From assembly GCF_002557795.1 (NCBI RefSeq), contig NZ_CP023777.1, positions 2,055,001 through 2,119,000 of the forward strand: DNA of 64,000 nucleotides. Direction: 5' to 3'. A model generated the notes under the pieces. It was not told the origin of the DNA, searched no databases, and was given only the letters and a program-made list of their open reading frames with translations. This DNA is from Chitinophaga caeni. Lineage in GTDB: Bacteria; Bacteroidota; Bacteroidia; Chitinophagales; Chitinophagaceae. This document shows, piece by piece, positions 47,473 through 56,001 of the stretch. Within the stretch, counting starts at the first letter, position 1. Each line of letters opens with the position of its first letter. Both the position numbers and the translations under genes were made by a program.

Positions 47473-49305
47473 ATGCAGAAAGGTGCTATACGTGTTCAAA
47501 CGGAGAATATTTTCCCCATTATCAAGAAATTTTTATACTCTGATCACGAGATATTTATCCGCGAACTTGTCAGCAACGCGGTGGACGCTACCCAAAAATT
47601 GAAAACCTTGGCCGGTGTTGGCGAATTTAAAGATGAATTGGGCGATTTAGCCATCGAGGTTAAATTGGACAACGAGAAGAAAACAATCACCATCAGCGAC
47701 CACGGCATCGGTATGACCGCCGGGGAAGTAGATAAATATATCAACCAGGTAGCTTTTTCTGGCGCCGAAGAATTCCTTAAGAAATATAAAGGTCAAAGCG
47801 AAGGCGCTAACATCATCGGGCATTTCGGTTTGGGCTTTTATTCTTCTTTCATGGTAAGTAATGCTGTAGAAATCCTTACAAAATCATGGAAGCCCGGCGC
47901 GCAGGCCGTGAGGTGGGAATGTGACGGAAGCCCGGAATTTACCCTGGAAGATATAGAGAAGGATAGCCGCGGTACGGATATCGTGATGCATATCAATGAA
48001 GAAAGCGAAGAGTTCTTAGATGAAGCCCGCATCGGCGCTATTTTACGTAAATTTTGCCGCTTCTTACCTGTGCCGATCATGTTCAACGGTGAACAGATCA
48101 ATATCACGAACCCTGCCTGGACCAAGAAACCATCTGATCTGACGGATGAAGATTATCAAAATTTTTATAAAGAATTATACCCGTTCTCTGAACCGCCTTT
48201 ATTCTGGATCCACCTGAACGTAGATTTTCCATTCAGCCTGACGGGGATTTTATATTTCCCTAAAATCACGAAAACCTACGAGATACAAAAGGATAAGATA
48301 AACCTATACAGTAACCAAGTGTATGTTACAGACGAGGTGAAGGATATCGTGCCGGAATTCCTGATGTTATTACATGGTGTGATCGATTCTCCCGATATCC
48401 CGCTGAACGTGAGCCGCAGCTACCTGCAAGGAGATCCGAATGTGAGGAAGATTAATGCCCACATCACCAAGAAAGTGGCGGATAAGCTGGATGAGATGTT
48501 CCGCAACGACCGCAAGTCTTTCGAGGAAAAATGGGAAAGTATCGGCTTATTTGTTAAGTACGGGATGATGACGGATGATAAGTTCCTGGAGAAAGCAAAC
48601 AAATTTCATATCATGGAAGATGTGGATGGCGGAACATTTTATACCATCGAAGAATACAAACAAGCTACCCTTGCCCTGCAAACCAACAAGGAAGGCAAGC
48701 AAGTTGTGATATATGCTACGGCGCCAGTTCAGCAAGATACATACATCCAGGCGGCTAAAGCAAAAGGCTTTAAAGTCGTGAAGTTGGAAACAATCGTTGA
48801 TGCCGCGTTTATCAACACCATAGAGTCGAAATGGGAAAATGTACAATTTACCCGTGTTGATGCTGATATTGCGGATAACCTCATCGATGTAGAAGAGAAA
48901 AAAGATAGCGTGCTAACCGGGGAGCAAGAACAGAGCTTGGAAGCTTTGTTCCAATCGCAGTTACCCCAACCTAATATCAAGGTTAACTTGAAAGGTTTGA
49001 GCGCCGATACATTGCCGGTTATCGTAACCCGCTCCGAATTTATGCGCCGGATGAAAGATATGGCTGCCGTTGGTGGTTCCGCCGCTAGCTGGTATGCGAA
49101 TATGCCGGATGAAATCACGATGACAGTGAATGCTAATCACCCGATATACCAGGAAATTTTAGCCCAGGTGAACAAGGAGAAACAAGAAAAGTTGGTGCGA
49201 AATTTAGCGGATTTAGCGCTGCTTTCTCAGAATTTGTTGACCGGGGCGGACCTAACTGCTTTCGTGAATAGAAGCGTGGAATTGATGGCTGGAGAACAAA
49301 AATAA
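47473..49305 (+). CDS. htpG: Molecular chaperone HtpG (bacterial Hsp90)
   Basis: 610 residues from MQKGAIRVQTENIFP; the frame extends to a TTG at 47449 but the conserved N-terminus starts at the ATG. The ATP-binding domain has the GHKL motifs IRELVSNAVDATQKL, ISDHGIGMTAGEVDKYI and NIIGHFGLGFYSSFMVS. The middle domain contains VDFPFSLTGILYFPK and the catalytic-loop segment PLNVSRSYLQGDPNVRKI. The C-terminal dimerisation domain is present. Cytoplasmic chaperone; length is typical. The 285-base upstream gap has no clear promoter match, and a terminator lies 170 bases downstream. Confidence 0.97.
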   Translation: MQKGAIRVQTENIFPIIKKFLYSDHEIFIRELVSNAVDATQKLKTLAGVGEFKDELGDLAIEVKLDNEKKTITISDHGIGMTAGEVDKYINQVAFSGAEEFLKKYKGQSEGANIIGHFGLGFYSSFMVSNAVEILTKSWKPGAQAVRWECDGSPEFTLEDIEKDSRGTDIVMHINEESEEFLDEARIGAILRKFCRFLPVPIMFNGEQINITNPAWTKKPSDLTDEDYQNFYKELYPFSEPPLFWIHLNVDFPFSLTGILYFPKITKTYEIQKDKINLYSNQVYVTDEVKDIVPEFLMLLHGVIDSPDIPLNVSRSYLQGDPNVRKINAHITKKVADKLDEMFRNDRKSFEEKWESIGLFVKYGMMTDDKFLEKANKFHIMEDVDGGTFYTIEEYKQATLALQTNKEGKQVVIYATAPVQQDTYIQAAKAKGFKVVKLETIVDAAFINTIESKWENVQFTRVDADIADNLIDVEEKKDSVLTGEQEQSLEALFQSQLPQPNIKVNLKGLSADTLPVIVTRSEFMRRMKDMAAVGGSAASWYANMPDEITMTVNANHPIYQEILAQVNKEKQEKLVRNLADLALLSQNLLTGADLTAFVNRSVELMAGEQK

Positions 49306-49475
49306 TAACGGATTTTTCCAGATTAAGGGATGGTCACGGATTTGATTTCTTTTGGTTATTGATAATAAGTTTAAGTTAAATCATATCGAATTGTTTTCAT
49401 TTTAGCGGATTTTATAGTTATAAAAGAAAGCAGATTTAATAAGGGTTCAGCTAGTTTGATCCGGATTTTATCGGG

Positions 49476-49504
49476 CCGCCTTGCTACTGCAAGGCGGTTT
49501 TTTT
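49476..49504 (+). terminator. Terminator downstream of htpG
   Basis: CCGCCTTG and CAAGGCGG form a perfect 8-bp stem with a 6-base loop, followed by seven T. It is 170 bases beyond the htpG stop, leaving a long 3' untranslated region. Confidence 0.85.
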
Positions 49505-49549
49505 GTGTGGTTGACATTAAAGTGTTACTAGTTTTTTGTCCTTAGCCGT

Positions 49550-49557
49550 TATTTTTG
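49550..49557 (+). promoter_or_regulatory. Bacteroidota -7 box for the first hydrolase gene
   Basis: TATTTTTG is an exact TAnnTTTG. Transcription would start near 49564, which excludes the in-frame TTG at 49536 as start codon and leaves ATG candidates at 49596 and 49626. Confidence 0.5.
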
Positions 49558-49625
49558 CAGCCGATTGTTTGATTTTATACTCAATATCTAACTATATGCT
49601 TCGTCTTAATGCAGGGACCCCGAAG

Positions 49626-50414
49626 ATGAAGGGGATCTTATTTATTATTATTGCTGTACTGTTTGTTCCAGCCATCATGTCAATGTCTAGTTGTAGCAAA
49701 GATAATCCTTCGGTGGATCCGCCCGGGCCAAATCCTCCAACTGGGGGTAAGGATACAACTACCCGTTCTGTAGGTATTACTGCCCAACAAGTTCGAAATG
49801 CTAAGGGCGGGCTTGACGAGTTTGTCCTGTTTTTACCTAAGAATTACAACGCCGAGCCCCGTAAAAATTTCCCTTTGATTATTTTCTTACACGGGCAAGG
49901 TGAGCGGGGCGACAATTTGGAACTCGTTAAGAAATTGGATCTGCCAAAGTATGCAGAAAATGCTTCGGACTTTGGTTTTATACTAGTTACTCCGCAATGT
50001 AAAGCTGATACTTGGTGGGATGTTCCAAGCTTGAGGGTTTTGTACGATCAAATATTAAAGGATTATAATGTAGATCCATCCCAAATTTATCTTACCGGTT
50101 TGAGTATGGGTGGGTATGGTGTTTGGAGTTGGGCGCAGGTTTCGCCGCAGCTCTTTTCTGCTATTGTACCTATCTGTGGCGGTGGCGATGTAGCCGCGAA
50201 TTGCCCCTTGGCCGCAATGCCTGCATGGGTATTTCATAATGCGGATGATCCCCAGGTTTCTGTAGATGAATCCCGCAAGTTGGTAAAGGCCATGAGAGAT
50301 TGTGGAAATGATAATGTTAAGTACACTGAAAATGCTACCGGTGGGCATAATGCCTGGACGGCAGCCTATAATAATCCTGAATTATACTCTTGGTTACTTT
50401 CAAATAAAAAGTAA
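49626..50414 (+). CDS. Secreted alpha/beta hydrolase (esterase-type), lipoprotein, copy 1
   Basis: 262 residues from MKGILFIII; ATG at 49596 would add ten residues. A lipobox ends SMSSC, then SKDNPS and a Pro/Gly/Thr-rich linker. The alpha/beta-hydrolase core has the oxyanion strand PLIIFLHGQGERGDN, the nucleophile elbow LTGLSMGGYG (S160), the acid in FHNADDPQVS (D207 or D208) and the histidine in GGHNAW (H241). It belongs with the CE1-like/PHB-depolymerase-type esterases (often annotated as prolyl oligopeptidase-family). The substrate is unknown: feruloyl or acetyl esters on plant polymers would suit the glycan-degrading lifestyle, but that is inference. A close relative follows downstream. 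Confidence 0.88.
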   Translation: MKGILFIIIAVLFVPAIMSMSSCSKDNPSVDPPGPNPPTGGKDTTTRSVGITAQQVRNAKGGLDEFVLFLPKNYNAEPRKNFPLIIFLHGQGERGDNLELVKKLDLPKYAENASDFGFILVTPQCKADTWWDVPSLRVLYDQILKDYNVDPSQIYLTGLSMGGYGVWSWAQVSPQLFSAIVPICGGGDVAANCPLAAMPAWVFHNADDPQVSVDESRKLVKAMRDCGNDNVKYTENATGGHNAWTAAYNNPELYSWLLSNKK

Positions 50415-50432
50415 AAATTTACCTGTATATTT

Positions 50433-50472
50433 AAGCCGGGATTGCTTTCCATAAAGCTTTCCCGGTTTTTTT
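50433..50472 (+). terminator. Terminator between the two hydrolases
   Basis: AAGCCGGGA and TTTCCCGG-T arms, with an inner CTTT...AAAG pair, make a long hairpin followed by seven T (50466-50472). The T-tract ends exactly at the ATG of the next gene, so a transcript stopped here would never include that start codon. Confidence 0.82.
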
Positions 50473-51258
50473 ATGAAGTTAGTTGATACGATGATCCGGT
50501 ATGCCATAGCGCTTTGTATAGCTTTAATATACATAGTTCCTTCTTATGCCAATTCCAATTTTCATACGGGTGTCCCGCAAGACGAAACAGGTTTAAAAGT
50601 ACCAACAGGCTTCAGTGTTCATAAAATAAGGAAAGCCGGTCCTTACGTTGAAGAATACCTATTGTTCCTCCCAGCAAACTATAACGATCGGAAGATGCGG
50701 AATTACCATTGGCCTGTCATCTTTTTTCTCCACGGAAAAGGGGAGCGGGGTGAAGATATCAACAAGGTCAGGGATATGGGACTACCGCATATGTTAAAAC
50801 ATAGGCAGCAATTTCCATTTATTATGATTGCCCCGTTGGCCAAATCGGCCATAAATTATTGGGATATTAACAGCTTGAATATCTTGTATGAAGAAATAAT
50901 AAGTTTGTATAAAGTTGATCTATCAAGAATATACCTTACCGGTTTGAGCATGGGAGGACACGGGACCTGGACATGGGGAATGGATAGCCCCGGAAAGTTT
51001 GCGGCCATCGTACCAATTTGTGGCTATGGTAAAACGGGAAATGCCTGTGCCTTAGCGACGATGCCAATTTGGGCATTCCATAACGAAGATGATGATACGG
51101 TCCCTGTACGGGCAACCCGCCAACTAGTACAAGCGGTTAGGGATTGCGGCAACAAGAAAGTCTTATATACGGAATCTGCCAGGGGTGGGCATAATGCTTG
51201 GGGAAAAGCTTATTACGAATCAGACTTATTTACCTGGTTACTGAAACAACATAAATAG
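50473..51258 (+). CDS. Secreted alpha/beta hydrolase, copy 2
   Basis: 261 residues. A signal peptide of about 27 residues (hydrophobic IALCIALIYIVPSYA) without a lipobox, so probably periplasmic or released, unlike copy 1. The same catalytic core is kept: PVIFFLHGKGERGED, LTGLSMGGHGTW (S159), FHNEDDDTVP and GGHNAWG (H240). Paralogue of copy 1 by shared motif order and length. The first ATG abuts the upstream terminator; an in-frame ATG at 50491 (MIRYAIALC) is an alternative start that still gives a good signal peptide. No promoter is recognised in between. The gene converges on recJ with a 26-base gap and no terminator. Confidence 0.87.
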   Translation: MKLVDTMIRYAIALCIALIYIVPSYANSNFHTGVPQDETGLKVPTGFSVHKIRKAGPYVEEYLLFLPANYNDRKMRNYHWPVIFFLHGKGERGEDINKVRDMGLPHMLKHRQQFPFIMIAPLAKSAINYWDINSLNILYEEIISLYKVDLSRIYLTGLSMGGHGTWTWGMDSPGKFAAIVPICGYGKTGNACALATMPIWAFHNEDDDTVPVRATRQLVQAVRDCGNKKVLYTESARGGHNAWGKAYYESDLFTWLLKQHK

Positions 51259-51284
51259 TTTATCCGGTTATTAATTTTCCTGTA

Positions 51285-52994
51285 TTATTGGGCAGCCTGT
51301 ATATCAACTACTTTCAATTGCAGGCTAACGTTCCCATTCCAATCATTTTCTTCTATCGTAAATGCAATATCGAAAAGTTTTCCGCCGGAAATGAGTGGGA
51401 ATTTATCTTTCATATAAAACCCGATGCCCCCAAAAATAGGTCCCTGGTCCTGTTTCACGGTTAGTTTTAGATGTTCATCCTTTACTATTTTTGAATAGCC
51501 GGCATCTTTGACATTCCTTGCAACGAAAAGCGGTCTCATATTCTCCGGGCCGAATGGTTCGAACATTTTCAGCTTTTTATAAAAATGGGGTGTAATGTCC
51601 TGTAATTGAATCTCTGTATCTATAATAATTTGCGGTGTAAGCATCTCCTCGGTAATGGTTGAGGCAACGACTTCCTCGAAGCGACTCTTGAATGCCTCCA
51701 CGTTTTCCACTTTCATCGTCATACCTGCCGCGTAAAAATGCCCGCCGTAGTTCTCCAGCAAGTCACGGCATTGGTGAATAGCATCGTACACGTTAAAGCC
51801 AATCACGGATCGCGCCGAGCCTGCAACAACATCGTTAGATTGCGTAAGGATAACCGTTGGCTTGTAATAATGCTTGTCGATGAGCCGGGAAGCAACGATC
51901 CCTACTACACCCTTGTGCCAATGTGGTTGATAAAGAACGGTAGCCTTTTTCGAACCGTTCTCTTCATCGTCTTTTATCAGGTTAATAGCTTCCGTCGTAA
52001 TATGCAGATCCACTATTTTACGATCGCCGTTTTCCTCGTGGAGGGATTGTGCCAAGTTTTTGGCCTTCCCCGCGTCTTTTTCAAGGAATAGTTGCACGGC
52101 CTTACGGGCATCGCCCATCCTGCCTGCTGCGTTTACCCTTGGAGCGATCATGAACACCAGGTTAGAGGTCGTGAGGCTTGTTTTTACTTGGCTTAACTCG
52201 ATCAATGCCTTGATTCCCGGTTGTGGATTTTCGTTGATATATTTTAAGCCGAAGTGGGTCATAACCCGGTTTTCGCCATTCATAGGAACGATATCAGCCG
52301 CTATGCTAGTGGCTACCAATGTTAAGTAAGGTAATACTTCAGCCGCAGGTGTTCCCCTACGCAAAGCGAGGGCGCTCACTAATTTAAAACCGATTCCACA
52401 GGCGCTTAAATCTTTATATGGGTAAGGACAACCTTCCTGCTTGGGATTTAAAATTGCCACAGCCGGGGGGAGTTCTTCACCGGGCAAGTGGTGATCGCAG
52501 ACGATGAACTCGATGCCTTGTTCCTTGGCAATAGATATTAGGTTGGTAGCGCGGATACCGCAATCCAGCGCGATAACGAGGTCGAAGTCATTATTTTTCG
52601 CGTATTCGATCCCTTGCATGGAGATGCCGTAGCCTTCTTTGTCGCGGTTAGGCACGTAAAAATCGATCTTGTTGTATTGTTCCAACAAGAATGAATACAC
52701 GGTGGCAACAGCCGTAGTGCCATCCACGTCATAATCGCCGTAAACGAGGATTTTTTCCCCGTGGCTGATAGCATCCACGATACGGTTAACAGCTTTATCC
52801 ATGTCTTTCATCAACCAGGGATCATGTAAATGTTCCAAGGAAGGGAAAAAGAACTGTTGGGCCTCTTCATAGCGTGATATGCCCCGCTGCGTTAACAGTC
52901 GGCATAATAAAAGCGGGACGTGGTTGTGCAATAATTTATAGAGCTGTTGCTCAGCCGGTACCGGGCAAGGCTTTAATTTCCAGGTTTTGTCCAT
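51285..52994 (-). CDS. recJ: Single-stranded-DNA-specific exonuclease RecJ
   Basis: 569 residues from MDKTWKLKPCP; a TTG at 53009 would add five. The DHH phosphoesterase motifs are VYGDYDVDGTTA, ALDCGIR and VCDHHLPGEELPP, and the DHHA1 domain contributes GSARSVIGFNVYDAI with ENYGGHFYAAGMTM. The C-terminal OB fold is at about 455-569 (IFGGIGFYMKDKFP). RecJ degrades single-stranded DNA 5' to 3' in recombination and mismatch repair. It starts 30 bases after the polyprenyl synthase stop, so the two likely form one transcript. Confidence 0.96.
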   Translation of the reverse strand: MDKTWKLKPCPVPAEQQLYKLLHNHVPLLLCRLLTQRGISRYEEAQQFFFPSLEHLHDPWLMKDMDKAVNRIVDAISHGEKILVYGDYDVDGTTAVATVYSFLLEQYNKIDFYVPNRDKEGYGISMQGIEYAKNNDFDLVIALDCGIRATNLISIAKEQGIEFIVCDHHLPGEELPPAVAILNPKQEGCPYPYKDLSACGIGFKLVSALALRRGTPAAEVLPYLTLVATSIAADIVPMNGENRVMTHFGLKYINENPQPGIKALIELSQVKTSLTTSNLVFMIAPRVNAAGRMGDARKAVQLFLEKDAGKAKNLAQSLHEENGDRKIVDLHITTEAINLIKDDEENGSKKATVLYQPHWHKGVVGIVASRLIDKHYYKPTVILTQSNDVVAGSARSVIGFNVYDAIHQCRDLLENYGGHFYAAGMTMKVENVEAFKSRFEEVVASTITEEMLTPQIIIDTEIQLQDITPHFYKKLKMFEPFGPENMRPLFVARNVKDAGYSKIVKDEHLKLTVKQDQGPIFGGIGFYMKDKFPLISGGKLFDIAFTIEENDWNGNVSLQLKVVDIQAAQ

Positions 52995-53023
52995 TGAGCA
53001 CGCATACAATAGTCATCAATCCT

Positions 53024-53989
53024 TTAGAACTCGCGGTCGGTAGTATACCTTACCAGCTGTTCCAGTCCATTCCGCACATCATTTTGTGGGAACTGGTGTA
53101 ATATATTTAAGGCGTCATCCCTGTATTGCAGCATTTTTTCCTGCGCATACTGGATGCCTCCATTTTCTTGAACGATTCGGATGACTTCGGCCACCTTATC
53201 TTTATCGGTGTTATGGTTTTTCACGATATTGATAATTTGGCGGCGAATATCTTTATTTACATGTTGTAACGTGTAAATAAGTGGTAAAGTCATTTTTTTC
53301 TCCCTGATATCGATACCGGTCGGCTTGCCGACGTTAGCGCTTCCATAATCGAAGAGATCATCTTTAATTTGGAATGCTACGCCAACTTTTTCCCCGAAGA
53401 GGTGCATTTGGCGGGTGGTATCTTCATTTTCCGTGGCGCTCCAAGACCCTGCGGCACAAGCAGAAGCCAGTAGGGAAGCCGTTTTTCTCCTGATAATTTC
53501 GAAATATATATCTTCTTGTATATCTAGTTTCCGGGTTTTCTCTATCTGGAGCAATTCCCCTTCGCTCATTTCTTTAACGGCTTCAGACAGGATTTGTAAG
53601 GTTCGGAAATCCTTATTATTTAAAGATAACAAAAGACCTTTAGAAAGGAGGTAGTCGCCCACTAAAACGGCAATTTTATTTTTCCAGAGGGCATTAATAG
53701 AGAAGAAACCCCTTCTTTCATAGGCGTCATCGACAACGTCGTCGTGCACGAGGGTGGCAGTATGAAGCAGTTCTACCAAGGCAGCAGCCCGGTAGGTACC
53801 TTCTTCGAGTTGCGGGTTAAATAACTTGGCAGAAAGCATCACGAACATGGGCCTGATTTGCTTACCTTTTCTTTTAACGATATAGTGCATAATCCTGTCT
53901 AGCAGGGGCACATGGCTCTTTACCGCATCCGCAAATTTCACCTCGAAATCACGCAATTCCTTACTGATCAGTTGTTTAATTTCATCCAT
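53024..53989 (-). CDS. Polyprenyl diphosphate synthase (trans, long chain)
   Basis: 321 residues, typical of IspA/IspB-type trans-prenyl synthases. The two aspartate-rich motifs that bind Mg-diphosphate are LVHDDVVDDAYERRG (first, about residue 76-90) and IKDDLFDYG (second). KGKQIRPMFVMLSAK and GDYLLSKGLLLSLNN are family segments. It extends an allylic diphosphate with isopentenyl units to make the side chain of menaquinone, which complex I in this genome uses; chain length is not readable from sequence. It is cytoplasmic. Followed by recJ. Confidence 0.93.
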   Translation of the reverse strand: MDEIKQLISKELRDFEVKFADAVKSHVPLLDRIMHYIVKRKGKQIRPMFVMLSAKLFNPQLEEGTYRAAALVELLHTATLVHDDVVDDAYERRGFFSINALWKNKIAVLVGDYLLSKGLLLSLNNKDFRTLQILSEAVKEMSEGELLQIEKTRKLDIQEDIYFEIIRRKTASLLASACAAGSWSATENEDTTRQMHLFGEKVGVAFQIKDDLFDYGSANVGKPTGIDIREKKMTLPLIYTLQHVNKDIRRQIINIVKNHNTDKDKVAEVIRIVQENGGIQYAQEKMLQYRDDALNILHQFPQNDVRNGLEQLVRYTTDREF

Positions 53990-54160
53990 TGTATCTATGC
54001 AAAAGGATTGCTAAGCTAAAATTAAAATACCAGATTTTAACAATTTGGCCTTGAATTTGTATATAATCTGTTAAAATTGATATTCCCATCAAATAATGAT
54101 GCTTTTGTATAAGCTCTAGTATTGAAGGACTTATCAATGAAAATAAAATCGTAAGAAAAA

Positions 54161-54191
54161 TTTGTATATTCATTTCTGCTTTTTACCTTTG
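54161..54191 (+). promoter_or_regulatory. Promoter of the OmpA-family gene
   Basis: TTTG at 54161-54164, exactly 19 bases, then TACCTTTG at 54184-54191. Perfect fit to the Bacteroidota promoter TTTG-N19-TAnnTTTG. The transcript would begin near 54198 and have a leader of about 52 bases, AT-rich. Confidence 0.8.
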
Positions 54192-54249
54192 CTTGGTAAA
54201 AAACGAGTTAATAGTAAATTTTTAACAGTTTTTAAATAAAAAAACAATT

Positions 54250-55794
54250 ATGGCAAGCAAAAAGTACTTACTACTGGCAGGTGCTATGAGTCTTCTAACA
54301 GCATCTACTGGTTTTGCGCAAGTTCAGCCCTCATATGATGCCCTAGATTCCTCAAAAGTTTCTGCATCTAAAATGGCGCAATTCAGCAGTTTTAAAAACA
54401 ACCAATCGATCTACCCCGCTAAACCGAGAGATATGTGGGAACTTGGTTTCCACGGTGGTCTTATGATGTTGAAAAGTGACGTTCATGGCCGTCCTGGTTT
54501 CGGAGGTGGTATCTCCTTGAGAAAAGCTTTGGGGCACACTTTCTCTTTAAGAGCAGAATATACCGGTTCTTATACTTACGGTCAAGATTACAAATTGAAA
54601 AATAGCATTGTTGCTAATGGTAATCCTTGGGCTTCTACTGCCGCTGCAAACGGTGGTAAAATCGTTCCGAACTTCAAAACTGCTACGCACGCATTATCTT
54701 TAGACGTTATTGCGAACTTGACTAACATCATGTTCTATAAGCAACAACCTAAAGTTAACTGGTATGTATTAGCTGGTTACAGCCTTTTGTTGGCTGATGT
54801 AGACGTTGATGCATTGAACGGTAATGGTGCTGGTTATGACTACAGCGGAATTAACTTCAGTGGTAAAATGAAAGATATCATTAAAGATATCCGCGATTTA
54901 CAAGACAACGATTACGAACAAAACGCTCCTTCTCAAGGCAACCGCGTACAAATCGGTCGTCGCGATGACAACCAATTGTTACGTCATGCATTGAACGTAG
55001 GTACCGGTTTGGCTTTCAAAATCTCTCCTCGCTTCAACATCGCTGTGGAAGAGAAATTGACATTGCCATTCGATGACTACTTCGATGGTTATACTGCTGG
55101 TGCTTACGATGGTAGTAAAGATTTCTTCTACTACACTAACGTACGCTTCAACTTCAACCTTGGTAACAAAACTAAACGTGTTGAGCCACTTTGGTGGGTT
55201 AACCCATTGGACTTCGCTTACAGCGAGTTGAACAGCCCACGCCGCATGAAACTGCCAGCTCCAGTTTTACCTGATGCTGATGGTGACGGTGTTACTGATC
55301 AGTTTGACCGCGAACCAAACACTCCAGCTGGTGCTCCGGTTGACGTGAACGGTGTTGCCCGTGATACTGATGGTGATGGTGTTCCTGACTACAAAGACAA
55401 GCAATTGATCACTCCTACTTACTGCTTCCCTGTTGATGCTGACGGTGTTGGTAAATGCCCAGATCCAGAATGCTGTAAAGATATCAAACCAGCTTGTTCT
55501 TCTTTGATGTTCCCTAGCGTTTCATTCAAAGGTAGCAGCACTAAGATCTCTAGCGAAAACGAAGCTATCCTTTCTAGCGTAGCATCTACACTTCGTTCTA
55601 ATCCTTCTTGTAACGTGTTGGTTACTGGCCACGCAGGTGCAAAAGGTAAAAAAGGTGGTGTTGACTTAAGCGCAAGAAGACAAGATGCAGTTATCGACTA
55701 CTTAGTTGAAAAACAAGGTATCGATCGCGGTCGCTTCATCAAACAAAACACTCCTGGTGAGTCTGGTACTGTAGATTTAGCTCCTGCTAACTAA
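54250..55794 (+). CDS. OmpA-family outer-membrane protein
   Basis: 514 residues. Signal peptide to about residue 23 (ends GFAQ). Residues about 55-310 form an outer-membrane barrel with alternating strands (LGFHGGLMMLKSDVHG, FSLRAEYTGSYTYGQ, FFYYTNVRFNFNLGNKT). Residues about 335-385 are calcium-binding-type thrombospondin repeats (DADGDGVTDQFD, DTDGDGVPDYKD). Residues about 415-514 are the peptidoglycan-binding OmpA domain (VLVTGHAGAKGKKGGVDLS, then ARRQDAVIDYLVEKQGI). It links the outer membrane to peptidoglycan and is typically abundant; consistent with this it has a perfect promoter, clean terminator, and codon use strongly skewed to common codons (GCT, GGT, AAA) relative to its neighbours. 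Confidence 0.93.
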   Translation: MASKKYLLLAGAMSLLTASTGFAQVQPSYDALDSSKVSASKMAQFSSFKNNQSIYPAKPRDMWELGFHGGLMMLKSDVHGRPGFGGGISLRKALGHTFSLRAEYTGSYTYGQDYKLKNSIVANGNPWASTAAANGGKIVPNFKTATHALSLDVIANLTNIMFYKQQPKVNWYVLAGYSLLLADVDVDALNGNGAGYDYSGINFSGKMKDIIKDIRDLQDNDYEQNAPSQGNRVQIGRRDDNQLLRHALNVGTGLAFKISPRFNIAVEEKLTLPFDDYFDGYTAGAYDGSKDFFYYTNVRFNFNLGNKTKRVEPLWWVNPLDFAYSELNSPRRMKLPAPVLPDADGDGVTDQFDREPNTPAGAPVDVNGVARDTDGDGVPDYKDKQLITPTYCFPVDADGVGKCPDPECCKDIKPACSSLMFPSVSFKGSSTKISSENEAILSSVASTLRSNPSCNVLVTGHAGAKGKKGGVDLSARRQDAVIDYLVEKQGIDRGRFIKQNTPGESGTVDLAPAN

Positions 55795-55826
55795 TACAAG
55801 CCTACTGACTAGTATATAATTCAAAA

Positions 55827-55856
55827 AAGCCTCCCGTATTTCCGGGAGGCTTTTTG
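55827..55856 (+). terminator. Terminator of the OmpA-family gene
   Basis: AAGCCTCCCG and CGGGAGGCTT pair around a short loop (TATTTC), followed by TTTT. It is preceded by an A-run, so it can act in both directions. It lies 33 bases past the stop. Confidence 0.92.
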
Positions 55857-55962
55857 ATTTTATATTGAAATGAAAACCCGGTTTATGCACACAGGCGTAT
55901 TAATAATTTGAAATAGATTTTAATTATAAGCGGATTCGCGTGGTTTTCTCATTCAATCCTAC

Positions 55963-55970
55963 TAAATTTG
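55963..55970 (+). promoter_or_regulatory. Bacteroidota -7 box for kup
   Basis: TAAATTTG is an exact TAnnTTTG. Start of transcription near 55977 would leave about 25 bases before the GTG at 56002. No good -33 TTTG at the usual distance. Confidence 0.5.
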
Positions 55971-56001
55971 ACCCTGGATTTTTTCATTTATAGTTCTTAG
56001 C

